In this document: positions 50,230 to 58,315 of the stretch, one piece after another
Layout of the letters: each line of letters starts with the position of its first letter
Numbering within the stretch: the first letter of the stretch is position 1
Assembly: GCF_014218705.1 (NCBI RefSeq)
Contig: NZ_JABBJF010000004.1
Location: 186,001 to 250,000 of the forward strand
DNA length: 64,000 nt
DNA from: Kluyvera sichuanensis
GTDB lineage: Bacteria > Pseudomonadota > Gammaproteobacteria > Enterobacterales > Enterobacteriaceae
Direction of reading: 5' to 3'
Notes under the pieces: generated by a model
What the model was told of the DNA's origin: nothing
Seen by the model: only the letters and a program-made list of their open reading frames with translations
Databases searched by the model: none
Translations under genes and position numbers: made by a program

Positions 50230-51411
50230 TTACTCAAGATTCAACAACTGACTCACCAACGCAATATGGGTCTTAATCCCCACCGCCAGCGCATCCTCGT
50301 CAATGCGGAAATGCGGGTTATGCACGTTCCACGTCGCCCCTTTCTCTTTATTACCGCAGCCGATAAACAGGAACGTCCCCGGAATTTTCTCCTGATATGA
50401 GGAGAAATCTTCACTGCCGAACAACGCCTTTTCTTCCAGCTTCAGCGTGCCCGCCGGGAAGTGGCGGCCAATCGCTTCGCGGGCAATCGTGTTGGTCACC
50501 TCATGGTTATTGCCCACCGCATAGCCCTTCTGCCACTGGATATCGCAACCTGCGCCGTGCGCCGCCGCAATACCGTTCACAATGCGCGACATCAGCCCCG
50601 GCACCGCTTCCCGCACCTGCTGATTGTGGGTACGCAGCGTACCCGCCAGGCGCGCGCTGTCGGGGATAACGTTATAGCTATCGCCCGCCTGGAAGGTGGC
50701 AATGGTCAGCACCGGCGCGGTGCCAGGGTCGATATTACGCGCCACAATCTGCTGTAAGGCACCGACCATTTCAGCGCCAATGGTCACCGGGTCAATACAG
50801 TGCTGCGGCATCGAACCGTGGCCACCTTTACCGCGAATGGTGATATCAAAGTTGTCGCTGGAGGCCACATAAACGCCCTCTTTTAAGGCGATCGTCCCCA
50901 CCGGGCTGGTCGGGAAAACGTGCAGACCGAAAATATGCTCCACATCGTCCACCACGCCCAGTTCAACCAGCTCGCGCGCGCCGCCCGGCGGCACCTCTTC
51001 GGCAGGCTGGAAGATAAACTTGATGCTGCCGTGCAGCCGGTCACGCAGCTGGCAGAGCACCTTGACCGCCCCCATCAGCATTGCCGCATGGGCATCGTGA
51101 CCGCAGGCGTGCATCACGCCGGGCACGGTTGAACAGAAGCTTTCCCCGCTCTCTTCCTGTAGCGGCAGGGCATCGATATCGGCGCGCAGCGCCCACATCG
51201 GCCCCGGATGCGCGCCGCGCAGCACGGCAATCACGCAATTCTCCACCGGGCGGCTGATTTCCAGGCCGGCAAACGACGCCAGCTCGTGGGCGATATAGTC
51301 CGCCGTTGGCTTCTCCTGAAACGATAAATCCGGGTGGGCGTGAATATGGCGACGCCAGCGCAGCGCATCTTCAAAGGCCGCGGAGATTAACTGTTCAGTG
51401 GTGTGATTCAT
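50230..51411 (-). CDS. M20D-type amidohydrolase/carboxypeptidase
   Basis: 393-aa zinc-dependent hydrolase of the hippurate hydrolase/IAA-amino acid hydrolase type. Metal-binding landmarks: [43 protein letters not shown] (catalytic Glu pair), [11 protein letters not shown], and the C-terminal [10 protein letters not shown]. The lid/dimer insert is about 185-300. Such enzymes cleave N-acyl amino acids. Co-directional with the MFS gene 12 bp upstream, so its product may act on what that transporter imports. Confidence 0.83.
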   Translation of the reverse strand: MNHTTEQLISAAFEDALRWRRHIHAHPDLSFQEKPTADYIAHELASFAGLEISRPVENCVIAVLRGAHPGPMWALRADIDALPLQEESGESFCSTVPGVMHACGHDAHAAMLMGAVKVLCQLRDRLHGSIKFIFQPAEEVPPGGARELVELGVVDDVEHIFGLHVFPTSPVGTIALKEGVYVASSDNFDITIRGKGGHGSMPQHCIDPVTIGAEMVGALQQIVARNIDPGTAPVLTIATFQAGDSYNVIPDSARLAGTLRTHNQQVREAVPGLMSRIVNGIAAAHGAGCDIQWQKGYAVGNNHEVTNTIAREAIGRHFPAGTLKLEEKALFGSEDFSSYQEKIPGTFLFIGCGNKEKGATWNVHNPHFRIDEDALAVGIKTHIALVSQLLNLE

Positions 51412-51423
51412 CAGATTTTCCTT

Positions 51424-52617
51424 CTACTCAACAACAGGCAGGCTGGCGACGGTACGGCGCTTCATCAGCGGCAGCACCGCCAGAGCGGAGCAGACCATCG
51501 CCAGTGACAGAAACGTAAACGCGCTGGCGTAACCGTGGGTGTTCTCCACCAGGTAGCCAATCACGATAGGTGAGACAAAGCCGCCCAGCGTGCCGCCGGT
51601 ATTAATCAGGCCAATCGCCGAGCCCATCATATTTTCCGGCAGCCGCTTCATCGGCAGCGTAAAGGCGGTGACAAACGTCGCCATCAGGAAGACCTCGCCG
51701 ACGAACAGCAGCAGGCTGGCGGTCAGCGGCGTGGCCGCATGGAAGATGGCGAAAATCGCCACGGCGCTCAGCAGCGCGCTGATGGCAATCACCAGTGGTT
51801 CACGATTGAGGAAATATTTGCCCACCAGCCAACCGGTACCGAGCGAAGAGATCCAGATCCCAAGACCGCCTGCCGCCACCACATAGCCGGAAGCCGATAG
51901 CGACATCCCCATATGCTGGACGAAGAATTTCGGCAGCCACGCCATCAGGCCGTAGCTGGGGATGTTGACGCAGAAAATCGACAGAAACAGCAGGATAACC
52001 GTCGGGTTACGCCACAGCGCCGCGCCGGAGACGGACTGCTTTTTCACGCTCGGCGTCACCTGCTGGCGCGGGACGCGCAGGGCAATCAGCGCGGCAATCA
52101 CGCAGACCAACACCCCCAGAACGGTAAACGAGGTGTGCCAGCCCATGATTGCCAGCGCGTTCACCGCAATAATCGGCCCGATGGTCATCGCCAGCCCTGC
52201 GGAGGAGAGCAAAATCGACTGGGCAAAGGTGCGCTTCTCGACGCTGAAATTACTGACTACCGCCTTGGCGCAGGAGCACGGGTAGCCGGAATGGCCCACC
52301 CCCGCCAGAAAACGAAACAGCAGCAGTAAACCAAAACTCGCGCCCAGCGCACCGAAGCAGAGGGCAAAAATGCCCAGCGCCGCCAGCGACAGCACCAGCA
52401 TGGTTTTGTAACCAATGCGGTCGTTCAGCCAGCCGGCAGGCACCTGAAACAGTGAATAGGCGAGGAAGAAGATCCCGGTGATATAGCCCAGCTGTTCGGC
52501 GTTAAGGCCAAACTCTTTTTCGATCGGCAGTAAAGCAAAGCCGGTCACGGTCTTGTCGATGTAGACAAATACGTAGCCAATAAACAGCAAAAAGATCATT
52601 TGAGACTGACTTTTCAT
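51424..52617 (-). CDS. MFS transporter, ACS-like
   Basis: 397 aa, 12 helices. FVYIDKTVTGFALLPIEKEF near the N-terminus, motif A GWLNDRIGYKT, and the FRFLAGVGHSGYPCSCAKAV stretch typical of anion:cation symporters. First gene of a two-gene unit with the amidohydrolase. It shares a 136-bp divergent promoter region with the LysR gene. Substrate unknown. Confidence 0.8.
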   Translation of the reverse strand: MKSQSQMIFLLFIGYVFVYIDKTVTGFALLPIEKEFGLNAEQLGYITGIFFLAYSLFQVPAGWLNDRIGYKTMLVLSLAALGIFALCFGALGASFGLLLLFRFLAGVGHSGYPCSCAKAVVSNFSVEKRTFAQSILLSSAGLAMTIGPIIAVNALAIMGWHTSFTVLGVLVCVIAALIALRVPRQQVTPSVKKQSVSGAALWRNPTVILLFLSIFCVNIPSYGLMAWLPKFFVQHMGMSLSASGYVVAAGGLGIWISSLGTGWLVGKYFLNREPLVIAISALLSAVAIFAIFHAATPLTASLLLFVGEVFLMATFVTAFTLPMKRLPENMMGSAIGLINTGGTLGGFVSPIVIGYLVENTHGYASAFTFLSLAMVCSALAVLPLMKRRTVASLPVVE

Positions 52618-52713
52618 TATTTTTCCGCCTTGTGTCTCATGAGGATAGATGTTGTGTGAGGACGATTGCCCCTACGTATCCTGGCCCTTTACCCGAAAGG
52701 CGGGAAGATGTAA

Positions 52714-52745
52714 TTTTTCTATAGGTGATGCTTTTTTCTGATAGG
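52714..52745. promoter_or_regulatory. Direct repeat in the LysR/MFS divergent region
   Basis: TTTTTCTATAGG (52714-52725) and TTTTTCTGATAGG (52733-52745), 19-20 bp apart, directly before the LysR start. Possible operator for the LysR protein. Confidence 0.4.
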
Positions 52746-52753
52746 GGTAAGCG

Positions 52754-53662
52754 GTGAAATATTTACCAAAAGTGAACCAGCTGCAGGCGCTAAAGCAGGT
52801 GGCGCGCAGCGGCAGCATCCGTGCGGCCGCCCGCGAATTAGGGCAGTCTCAGCCCGCGCTCAGCCGCACGTTGCGTGAGCTGGAGCAAACCCTGGGGACG
52901 CAACTTTTACTGCGCAGCAAAGAAGGCATCACCCTGACTGAAGCAGGCTGCGCCTTTTCGCAGCGCGCGGAGTGGGTGCTGGAGGAGTTGCGGCGCGCCG
53001 CCGATGAGGTGGAGCAGATAAACCATGCGACCCACGGCCGACTGACCATCGGCTACTCGTCGCTCATTGCGCTGACGGTTTTTCCCGCCGTCGCCGACGC
53101 CTTTAAGCAGGCGCTGCCGCAGGTGGCGCTCACCCTCAAAGAGGGGCAGCTCTCTTCGCTGTTGCCCGGCGTGCGCAGCGGTGAGATAGACCTGGCCGTC
53201 GGCTCCATCGACCCGATGCACCCGCCGGAAGGGGTGATGATTGAACCGCTGTTCACCACGCCGTTTTGCGTGGTGGCGCGCCATGGGCATCCGCTGGCCA
53301 ATGAGGGGGATTTGATGGCGCTGCGGCGAGCAAAGTGGCTGCTGCCGGAGTCGCCGATGGGCTACTACCAGCAGCTACAGAATGAACTCGCCCACTTCTA
53401 TCGCCAGCTGGCCATTGCGCCGCTGCGTACCGATTCGGTGATAACCGGGCTGAATATGGTGCTGGAATCCGACTACCTGACCATCGTCGCCCGCGCCATG
53501 AGCCAACCGCTTAAACTGGAAGGGAAAATCGTCACGCTGCCGGTCTCCACCCTGCCCGCCGCGCAGTATTGCGCGGTCTGGTCGCAGAAATCGGCGCTTA
53601 CGGCTAACGCCCAGCAGTTTTTATCGCGGCTGCGCGGGGCGTGTCAGGGGTATAGCTGGTAG
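52754..53662 (+). CDS. LysR-family transcriptional regulator
   Basis: 302 aa. The N-terminal winged helix reads LQALKQVARSGSIRAAARELGQSQPALSRTLRELEQTLG. The effector domain is about 92-300, with LTIGYSSLIAL and LLPGVRSGEIDLAVG. The start is GTG (52754) with GGGG upstream. By its divergent placement it probably controls the MFS-amidohydrolase pair; the ligand is unknown. Confidence 0.87.
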   Translation: MKYLPKVNQLQALKQVARSGSIRAAARELGQSQPALSRTLRELEQTLGTQLLLRSKEGITLTEAGCAFSQRAEWVLEELRRAADEVEQINHATHGRLTIGYSSLIALTVFPAVADAFKQALPQVALTLKEGQLSSLLPGVRSGEIDLAVGSIDPMHPPEGVMIEPLFTTPFCVVARHGHPLANEGDLMALRRAKWLLPESPMGYYQQLQNELAHFYRQLAIAPLRTDSVITGLNMVLESDYLTIVARAMSQPLKLEGKIVTLPVSTLPAAQYCAVWSQKSALTANAQQFLSRLRGACQGYSW

Positions 53663-53670
53663 CTCGCCGC

Positions 53671-53702
53671 CATCCCGGCGGCGCTTCGCCTGGCCGGGCG
53701 AC
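53671..53702. repeat. REP element between lysR gene and urtE
   Basis: CATCCCGGCGGCGCTTCGCC followed by TGGCCGGGCGA, in a convergent intergenic space. Confidence 0.65.
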
Positions 53703-53720
53703 TTTTCCCTTATCCCGGTG

Positions 53721-54419
53721 TTATATCGCCACTAACTGACGCACACCCTGTGCCTCCATGTCGTCACCGCGCCCGCGCTGCACGATGGTGCCGCGCGACA
53801 TCACCAGATAGCTGTCCGCCAGCTCGGCGGCAAAATCATAAAACTGCTCCACCAGCAGAATCGCCATATCGCCACGGTTGGCGAGGCTGCGAATCACCGC
53901 GCCGATCTCTTTGATCACCGACGGCTGGATCCCCTCGGTTGGCTCGTCGAGGATCAATAGCTGCGGCTTACACGCCAGCGCCCGACCGATCGCCAGTTGC
54001 TGCTGCTGTCCGCCCGAGAGATCCCCGCCCCGCCGCTGCTTCATCTCACGCAGCACCGGGAACAGCGCGTAAATCTCCTCCGGCACGCTTTTGGCCTGCG
54101 AGCCAGAAAAGCGCGACAGCCCCATCAGCAGGTTTTCTTCCACCGTCAGCCGCGGAAAAATCTCACGCCCCTGCGGCACGTAGGCAATCCCCTGCTGCAC
54201 CCGCTGGTGCGGCTTGCAGTGGTTAATCAGCTTGCCCTGCCAGTGCAGCGTGCCGGATTTCGCCGGGATGATGCCCATCAGGCATTTCAGCAGCGTGGTT
54301 TTGCCCACGCCGTTGCGCCCCAGCAGGCAGGTAATCTCGCCCGGCGTGGTCTCAAACGACAGGCCGCGCAGAATATGGCTGCCGCCGTAATACTGATTTA
54401 AATCATTTACCTGTAACAT
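53721..54419 (-). CDS. urtE: Urea ABC transporter ATPase UrtE
   Basis: 232-aa LivF-like ATPase. The start is the ATG of MLQVNDLNQYYGGSH (54419), one base after the urtD stop. Walker A GRNGVGKTTLLK, signature LSGGQQQQLAIGRAL, Walker B LLILDEPTEGIQP, H-loop region ILLVEQFYDFA. EPTEGIQPSVI distinguishes UrtE from LivF. Last gene of urtBCDE. Confidence 0.93.
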   Translation of the reverse strand: MLQVNDLNQYYGGSHILRGLSFETTPGEITCLLGRNGVGKTTLLKCLMGIIPAKSGTLHWQGKLINHCKPHQRVQQGIAYVPQGREIFPRLTVEENLLMGLSRFSGSQAKSVPEEIYALFPVLREMKQRRGGDLSGGQQQQLAIGRALACKPQLLILDEPTEGIQPSVIKEIGAVIRSLANRGDMAILLVEQFYDFAAELADSYLVMSRGTIVQRGRGDDMEAQGVRQLVAI

Positions 54420-54420
54420 A

Positions 54421-55212
54421 TTAGCGCCCCAGATAGACGTCGATAACCTGCTCGTTGGCCTGCACCTCGCGCAGCGAGCCCTCGGCCAACACCTGCCCCT
54501 GATGCAGCACGGTGACGTGGTCGGCAATGGTCTCAACAAAGCCCATATCGTGCTCCACCACCATCAACGAGTGCTTGCCCGCCAGCCCGCGAAACAGCTC
54601 GGCAATATAGTCCGTTTCCGCATCGGTCAGACCGGCGGCGGGTTCATCAAGCAGCAGCAGGTGCGGTTCCTGCACCAGCAGCATGCCGATTTCCAGAAAC
54701 TGCTTTTGCCCGTGGGAAAGCAGCCCCGACGGGCGATGGCGATGCGCGGTCAGCCGCAGCAGCTCCAGCACTTCGTCAATGCGATCCCGCTGGCTGCCGT
54801 TGAGCGTGGCGCGCAGGCAGGTCCAGACCGATTTATCCATCTTCAGGGCGATTTCGAGGTTTTCCATCACGCTCAACGCCTCAAACACCGTCGGCTTCTG
54901 GAACTTGCGGCCAATGCCCGCGCGGGCAATCTCCACCGACGACAGCCCCATCAGGTCGACGTTCTGGTCGTAGGTGACTTTGCCGCTGTCCGGCCGCGTT
55001 TTGCCGGTGATCACATCCATCAGCGTGGTTTTTCCCGCACCGTTGGGGCCAATCACACAGCGCAGTTCGCCGACGCCAATCGACAGCGACAGGTCGGTCA
55101 GGGCGCGAAACGAGTCGAAGCTGACGTTGATATTTTCCAACTGCAGCACCGGGTCGGTGGTGTCGCGATAGCGGTCCTGCGGCTGCGGCTGGGTGAACAG
55201 GGAATCAGTCAT
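54421..55212 (-). CDS. urtD: Urea ABC transporter ATPase UrtD
   Basis: 263-aa LivG-like ATPase. Walker A GPNGAGKTTLMDVITG, variant signature LSHGQKQFLEIGMLL typical of UrtD, Walker B LLLLDEPAAGLTD, and VVEHDMGFV. The start ATG at 55212 has AAGGAG and lies 8 bp inside the end of urtC. Confidence 0.93.
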   Translation of the reverse strand: MTDSLFTQPQPQDRYRDTTDPVLQLENINVSFDSFRALTDLSLSIGVGELRCVIGPNGAGKTTLMDVITGKTRPDSGKVTYDQNVDLMGLSSVEIARAGIGRKFQKPTVFEALSVMENLEIALKMDKSVWTCLRATLNGSQRDRIDEVLELLRLTAHRHRPSGLLSHGQKQFLEIGMLLVQEPHLLLLDEPAAGLTDAETDYIAELFRGLAGKHSLMVVEHDMGFVETIADHVTVLHQGQVLAEGSLREVQANEQVIDVYLGR

Positions 55213-56281
55213 GCTTTCTCCTTTTGAGCAGGCCAATCACGCCGCGCGGCAGGAACAGGGTGACGAGAATAAACATCAGGCCGAGGAAAAAGAGCCAGAA
55301 GTCCGGGAAGGCGACGGTGAAGAAGCTTTTCGCCCCGTTGACGATCCCCGCGCCGAGGATCGGGCCAATCAGCGTGCCGCGCCCACCGAGCGCCACCCAG
55401 ATGGCGGCTTCAATCGAGTTGGTTGGCGACATTTCGCTGGGGTTGATAATCCCCACCTGCGGCACGTACAGCGCCCCCGCCAGCCCGCACAGCACGGCGG
55501 AGAGCGTCCAGACGAACAGCTTGAAGCCTTTTGGATCGTAGCCGCAGAACATCAGGCGGTTTTCCGCATCGCGCACGGCGGTCAGCACCCGACCAAACTT
55601 GCTGCGGGTGAGCATCAGGCCAATCGCCAGCGAGCCCGCCAGCAGCAGCACGGTGGCGACAAACAGCGCAATGCGCGTGCCGGTCGCCGATACCGGAAAG
55701 CCCAGCAGCGTGGTGAAACCGGTAAAGCCGTTGTTGCCACCAAAGCCCGTTTCGTTGCGGAAAAACAGCAGCATCCCGGCGTAGGTCAGCGCCTGAGTCA
55801 TGATCGAGAAGTAGACATCCTTAATGCGCGAGCGGAAGGCAAAGTAGCCAAACACCAGCGCCAGCAGGCCGGGGACGAGGATAATCAGACACAGCGCCCA
55901 GGCAAAATGTTGGGTGCCCGCCCAGAACCACGGCAGCTCGCTCCACGACAGGAACGACATAAACGCTGGCAGGCCGTCGCCGGACGCCTGGCGCATCAGG
56001 TACATGCCCATCGCGTAGCCGCCGAGGGCAAAGAACAGCCCGTGCCCCAGCGACAGCAGCCCGGCGTAGCCCCAGACCAGATCCAGCGCTACCGCCACGA
56101 CCGCATAGCAGAGGATCTTACCCAGCAGCGTCAGCGTGTAGGTGGAGATAGCCAGCGGATTATCCGCTGGTAGCAGCGCCAGAAACGGCAGCACCAGCAG
56201 AACCATCAGCGCCAGCGCCGCCAGCGAGCAGGTCAGTCGCGGCGCACGCCGCGCGAGAGTTAACGTAATAGGTTGGCTCAT
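55205..56281 (-). CDS. urtC: Urea ABC transporter permease UrtC
   Basis: 358-aa LivM-type permease with about ten membrane helices. The region DLVWGYAGLLSLGHGLFFALGGYAMGMYL is the family signature, and QVGIINPSEMSPTNSIEAAIWVALGGRGTLIGP is typical of UrtC. Shares one base with the urtB stop. Confidence 0.92.
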   Translation of the reverse strand: MSQPITLTLARRAPRLTCSLAALALMVLLVLPFLALLPADNPLAISTYTLTLLGKILCYAVVAVALDLVWGYAGLLSLGHGLFFALGGYAMGMYLMRQASGDGLPAFMSFLSWSELPWFWAGTQHFAWALCLIILVPGLLALVFGYFAFRSRIKDVYFSIMTQALTYAGMLLFFRNETGFGGNNGFTGFTTLLGFPVSATGTRIALFVATVLLLAGSLAIGLMLTRSKFGRVLTAVRDAENRLMFCGYDPKGFKLFVWTLSAVLCGLAGALYVPQVGIINPSEMSPTNSIEAAIWVALGGRGTLIGPILGAGIVNGAKSFFTVAFPDFWLFFLGLMFILVTLFLPRGVIGLLKRRKHD

Positions 56282-57882
56282 CAGTCAATTACCCGCCCTT
56301 TGAATGCGAACAACCCCTGCGGCCGTTTCTGAATAAACAGCACAATCAGGACCAGAATGGCAATTTTGCCCAGCACCGCGCCAATCTGCGGCTCCAGCAC
56401 TTTGTTCAGCACGCCCAGCCCCAGCGCGGCCACCACGGTGCCAGCCAGTTGCCCTACGCCGCCGGTCACCACCACCAGGAAGGAGTCAATGATGTACCCC
56501 TGCCCTAGCTCCGGGCCAACGTTGCCAAGCTGCGACAGCGCCACGCCGCCCAGCCCGGCAATGCCGGAACCGAGGCCAAACGCCAGCATATCCACGCGCC
56601 CGGTGGGCACCCCGCAGCAGTCCGCCATGCGGCGGTTTTGCGTTACCGCCCGCACGTTCATACCGAGACGGGTTTTGTTGAGCAGCAGCCAGGTCAGCGC
56701 TAATACGCCAATCACGAAGAGGATCACCGCAATGCGGTTGTACGGCAGCACCAGGTTTGGCAGTACGTTCCAGCCGCCGGAGAGCCAGGAGGGGTTCGCC
56801 ACCTCAAGGTTCTGCGTGCCAAACAGCACGCGCACCAGTTGGATCAGCATCAGACTGATGCCCCAGGTGGCCAGCAGCGTCTCCAGCGGGCGACCATACA
56901 GGTGGCGAATAATAGTGCGCTCCAGCAACATCCCAATCGCCGCAGTCATAAAGAAGGCCACCGGCAGCGCCACCAGCGGATAAAGCGCCAGCCACTCCGG
57001 CGCCAGGCGTTGGAACGCGTCCTGCACCATCCAGGTAGCATAGGCGCCAAGCATTAGCATCTCGCCGTGGGCCATATTGATAACGCCCAGCAGGCCGTAG
57101 GTGATCGCCAGCCCCAGCGCGGCAAGCAGCAGAATGGAACCGAGGGAAATACCGCTAAACGCCTGCCCCAGCCAGTCGCCCCACTTCAGGCGCTGCTGCA
57201 CCTGCTTCAGGCTTTCGGCGGCGGCGGCGCGTACCGCCGGGTCGGGTTCATTTTGCGGCTGCGTCAGTCGGCTGAGGCTCGCCTGCACCTGCGGGTCGCT
57301 GGCTTCACCCAACAGCTTCACGGCGTTGAGGCGCTGGTCTGCACGGCTATCGGAGAGCTGTAAATTGGCGACGGCAATCGCCAGCGCGGTGTGCACACCG
57401 GTATCCGCTTCGACTGCCAGACGCTGGCTGAGCATCGGCAGTTGGTCCTGCTGGGCGCTGTTTTGCAAGGTCAGCGCCGCGTTCAGGCGCACCTTCACGT
57501 CGTTGCTGACCAGTTGATGCGAGGCTAACGCGCTGGCCACCAGTCCGCGAATGCGGTTATTCATAAACACTTTTTTGGTGCTGCCAGCAGGCGCAGCGCT
57601 CCCTTCCAGCGGTGTTAGCTGGCCATTTTTTTCCGTAAACAGCTGGCCCTCAGCATCGCTGACCACCGATTCCTGGCTCAGCGCCTGCAACAGTGGCAGA
57701 CGGTCAGCCTGCGGGGCGGCAGCCCACGCCTGAAGCAGCTGCGCCTGCTCGGTACGGCTGGCATGACCGTAATCGGCCGCCGCACCGGCCCGCGCAGGAA
57801 GACTGGTCAACAGGCCGCTTAAAAAGAGAAAGAGCAAGGCGGGGAAGTACAGCGCCGCGCGTTGTCTCATCATTATGTTCAT
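56281..57882 (-). CDS. urtB: Urea ABC transporter permease UrtB
   Basis: 533 aa, LivH-type permease with the long N-terminal extension special to UrtB. The start is ATG 57882 (MNIMMRQRA) with AGGA upstream; an in-frame Met 36 bp further back would fall across the promoter region. A signal-type helix (ALYFPALLFLFLSGLL) precedes a helical-repeat domain of about 200 residues (SRTEQAQLLQAWAA onward). The permease core begins near GISLGSILLLAALGLAITYGLLGVINMAHGEMLMLGAYA. First gene of urtBCDE, behind a sigma-54 promoter and separated from urtA by iutA. Confidence 0.92.
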   Translation of the reverse strand: MNIMMRQRAALYFPALLFLFLSGLLTSLPARAGAAADYGHASRTEQAQLLQAWAAAPQADRLPLLQALSQESVVSDAEGQLFTEKNGQLTPLEGSAAPAGSTKKVFMNNRIRGLVASALASHQLVSNDVKVRLNAALTLQNSAQQDQLPMLSQRLAVEADTGVHTALAIAVANLQLSDSRADQRLNAVKLLGEASDPQVQASLSRLTQPQNEPDPAVRAAAAESLKQVQQRLKWGDWLGQAFSGISLGSILLLAALGLAITYGLLGVINMAHGEMLMLGAYATWMVQDAFQRLAPEWLALYPLVALPVAFFMTAAIGMLLERTIIRHLYGRPLETLLATWGISLMLIQLVRVLFGTQNLEVANPSWLSGGWNVLPNLVLPYNRIAVILFVIGVLALTWLLLNKTRLGMNVRAVTQNRRMADCCGVPTGRVDMLAFGLGSGIAGLGGVALSQLGNVGPELGQGYIIDSFLVVVTGGVGQLAGTVVAALGLGVLNKVLEPQIGAVLGKIAILVLIVLFIQKRPQGLFAFKGRVID

Positions 57883-57920
57883 CGTTGAATTCCTGTTGGT
57901 ATACAAGATGGAATTCAATT

Positions 57921-57937
57921 AGCAATGTGCATGCCAA
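57921..57937 (-). promoter_or_regulatory. Sigma-54 promoter of urtBCDE
   Basis: On the minus strand TTGGCATGCACATTGCT matches YTGGCACGrNNNTTGCW at all but one or two positions, with the invariant GG and GC exactly ten bases apart. It would start transcription about 28 bases before the urtB ATG. Confidence 0.87.
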
Positions 57938-58000
57938 ATATATAACAAACTGATTTTATTAGAATTAAAATAAAAACAATATCTTTATTCCATATTCTAT

Positions 58001-58038
58001 CGCACCGCCACAGTACATCCGCGCACGGTAATAGCGCA
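58001..58038. promoter_or_regulatory. Two NtrC-like enhancer sites
   Basis: CGCACCGCCACAGTACA (58001-58017) and CGCACGGTAATAGCGCA (58022-58038) resemble the NtrC dyad TGCAC-N7-GTGCA. They are centred 21 bp apart, two helical turns, and lie about 65-100 bp upstream of the -24 element of the urtB promoter. Confidence 0.65.
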
Positions 58039-58194
58039 GTTCGTCATAGGGAAAATAAATAGATTTAATCGTCGGTCAAAATAATTATTTATATCTCTCC
58101 CCTCTCTTATTCCATGTTATTTACGCGGTTATTTCAGGACGAAAAAAAATTATTCAAAGTGTGAAGGAATATGCAACTATCAAAATCGGTTATT

Positions 58195-58213
58195 GATAAT
58201 GAGAAATGTTATA
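58195..58213. promoter_or_regulatory. Fur box upstream of iutA
   Basis: GATAATGAGAAATGTTATA agrees with the 19-bp Fur consensus at about 14 positions, roughly 100 bp before the iutA start. It implies repression by iron. Confidence 0.75.
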
Positions 58214-58315
58214 CACAAAATTCGCATTTGCATTTTTTCATGTAGCACCACGCTGCTTCTTTAACTCACTACGCGCATCTTTGGGCCGATCGTTGTCTGC
58301 CCGTGCGCAGGAATG

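Larger units (their letters stand above)
57883..58315. other. Divergent urtB/iutA control region
   Basis: 433 bp, AT-rich, containing the sigma-54 promoter and two NtrC-like sites for urtB and the Fur box for iutA (separate entries). No coding sequence was seen. Confidence 0.75.
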
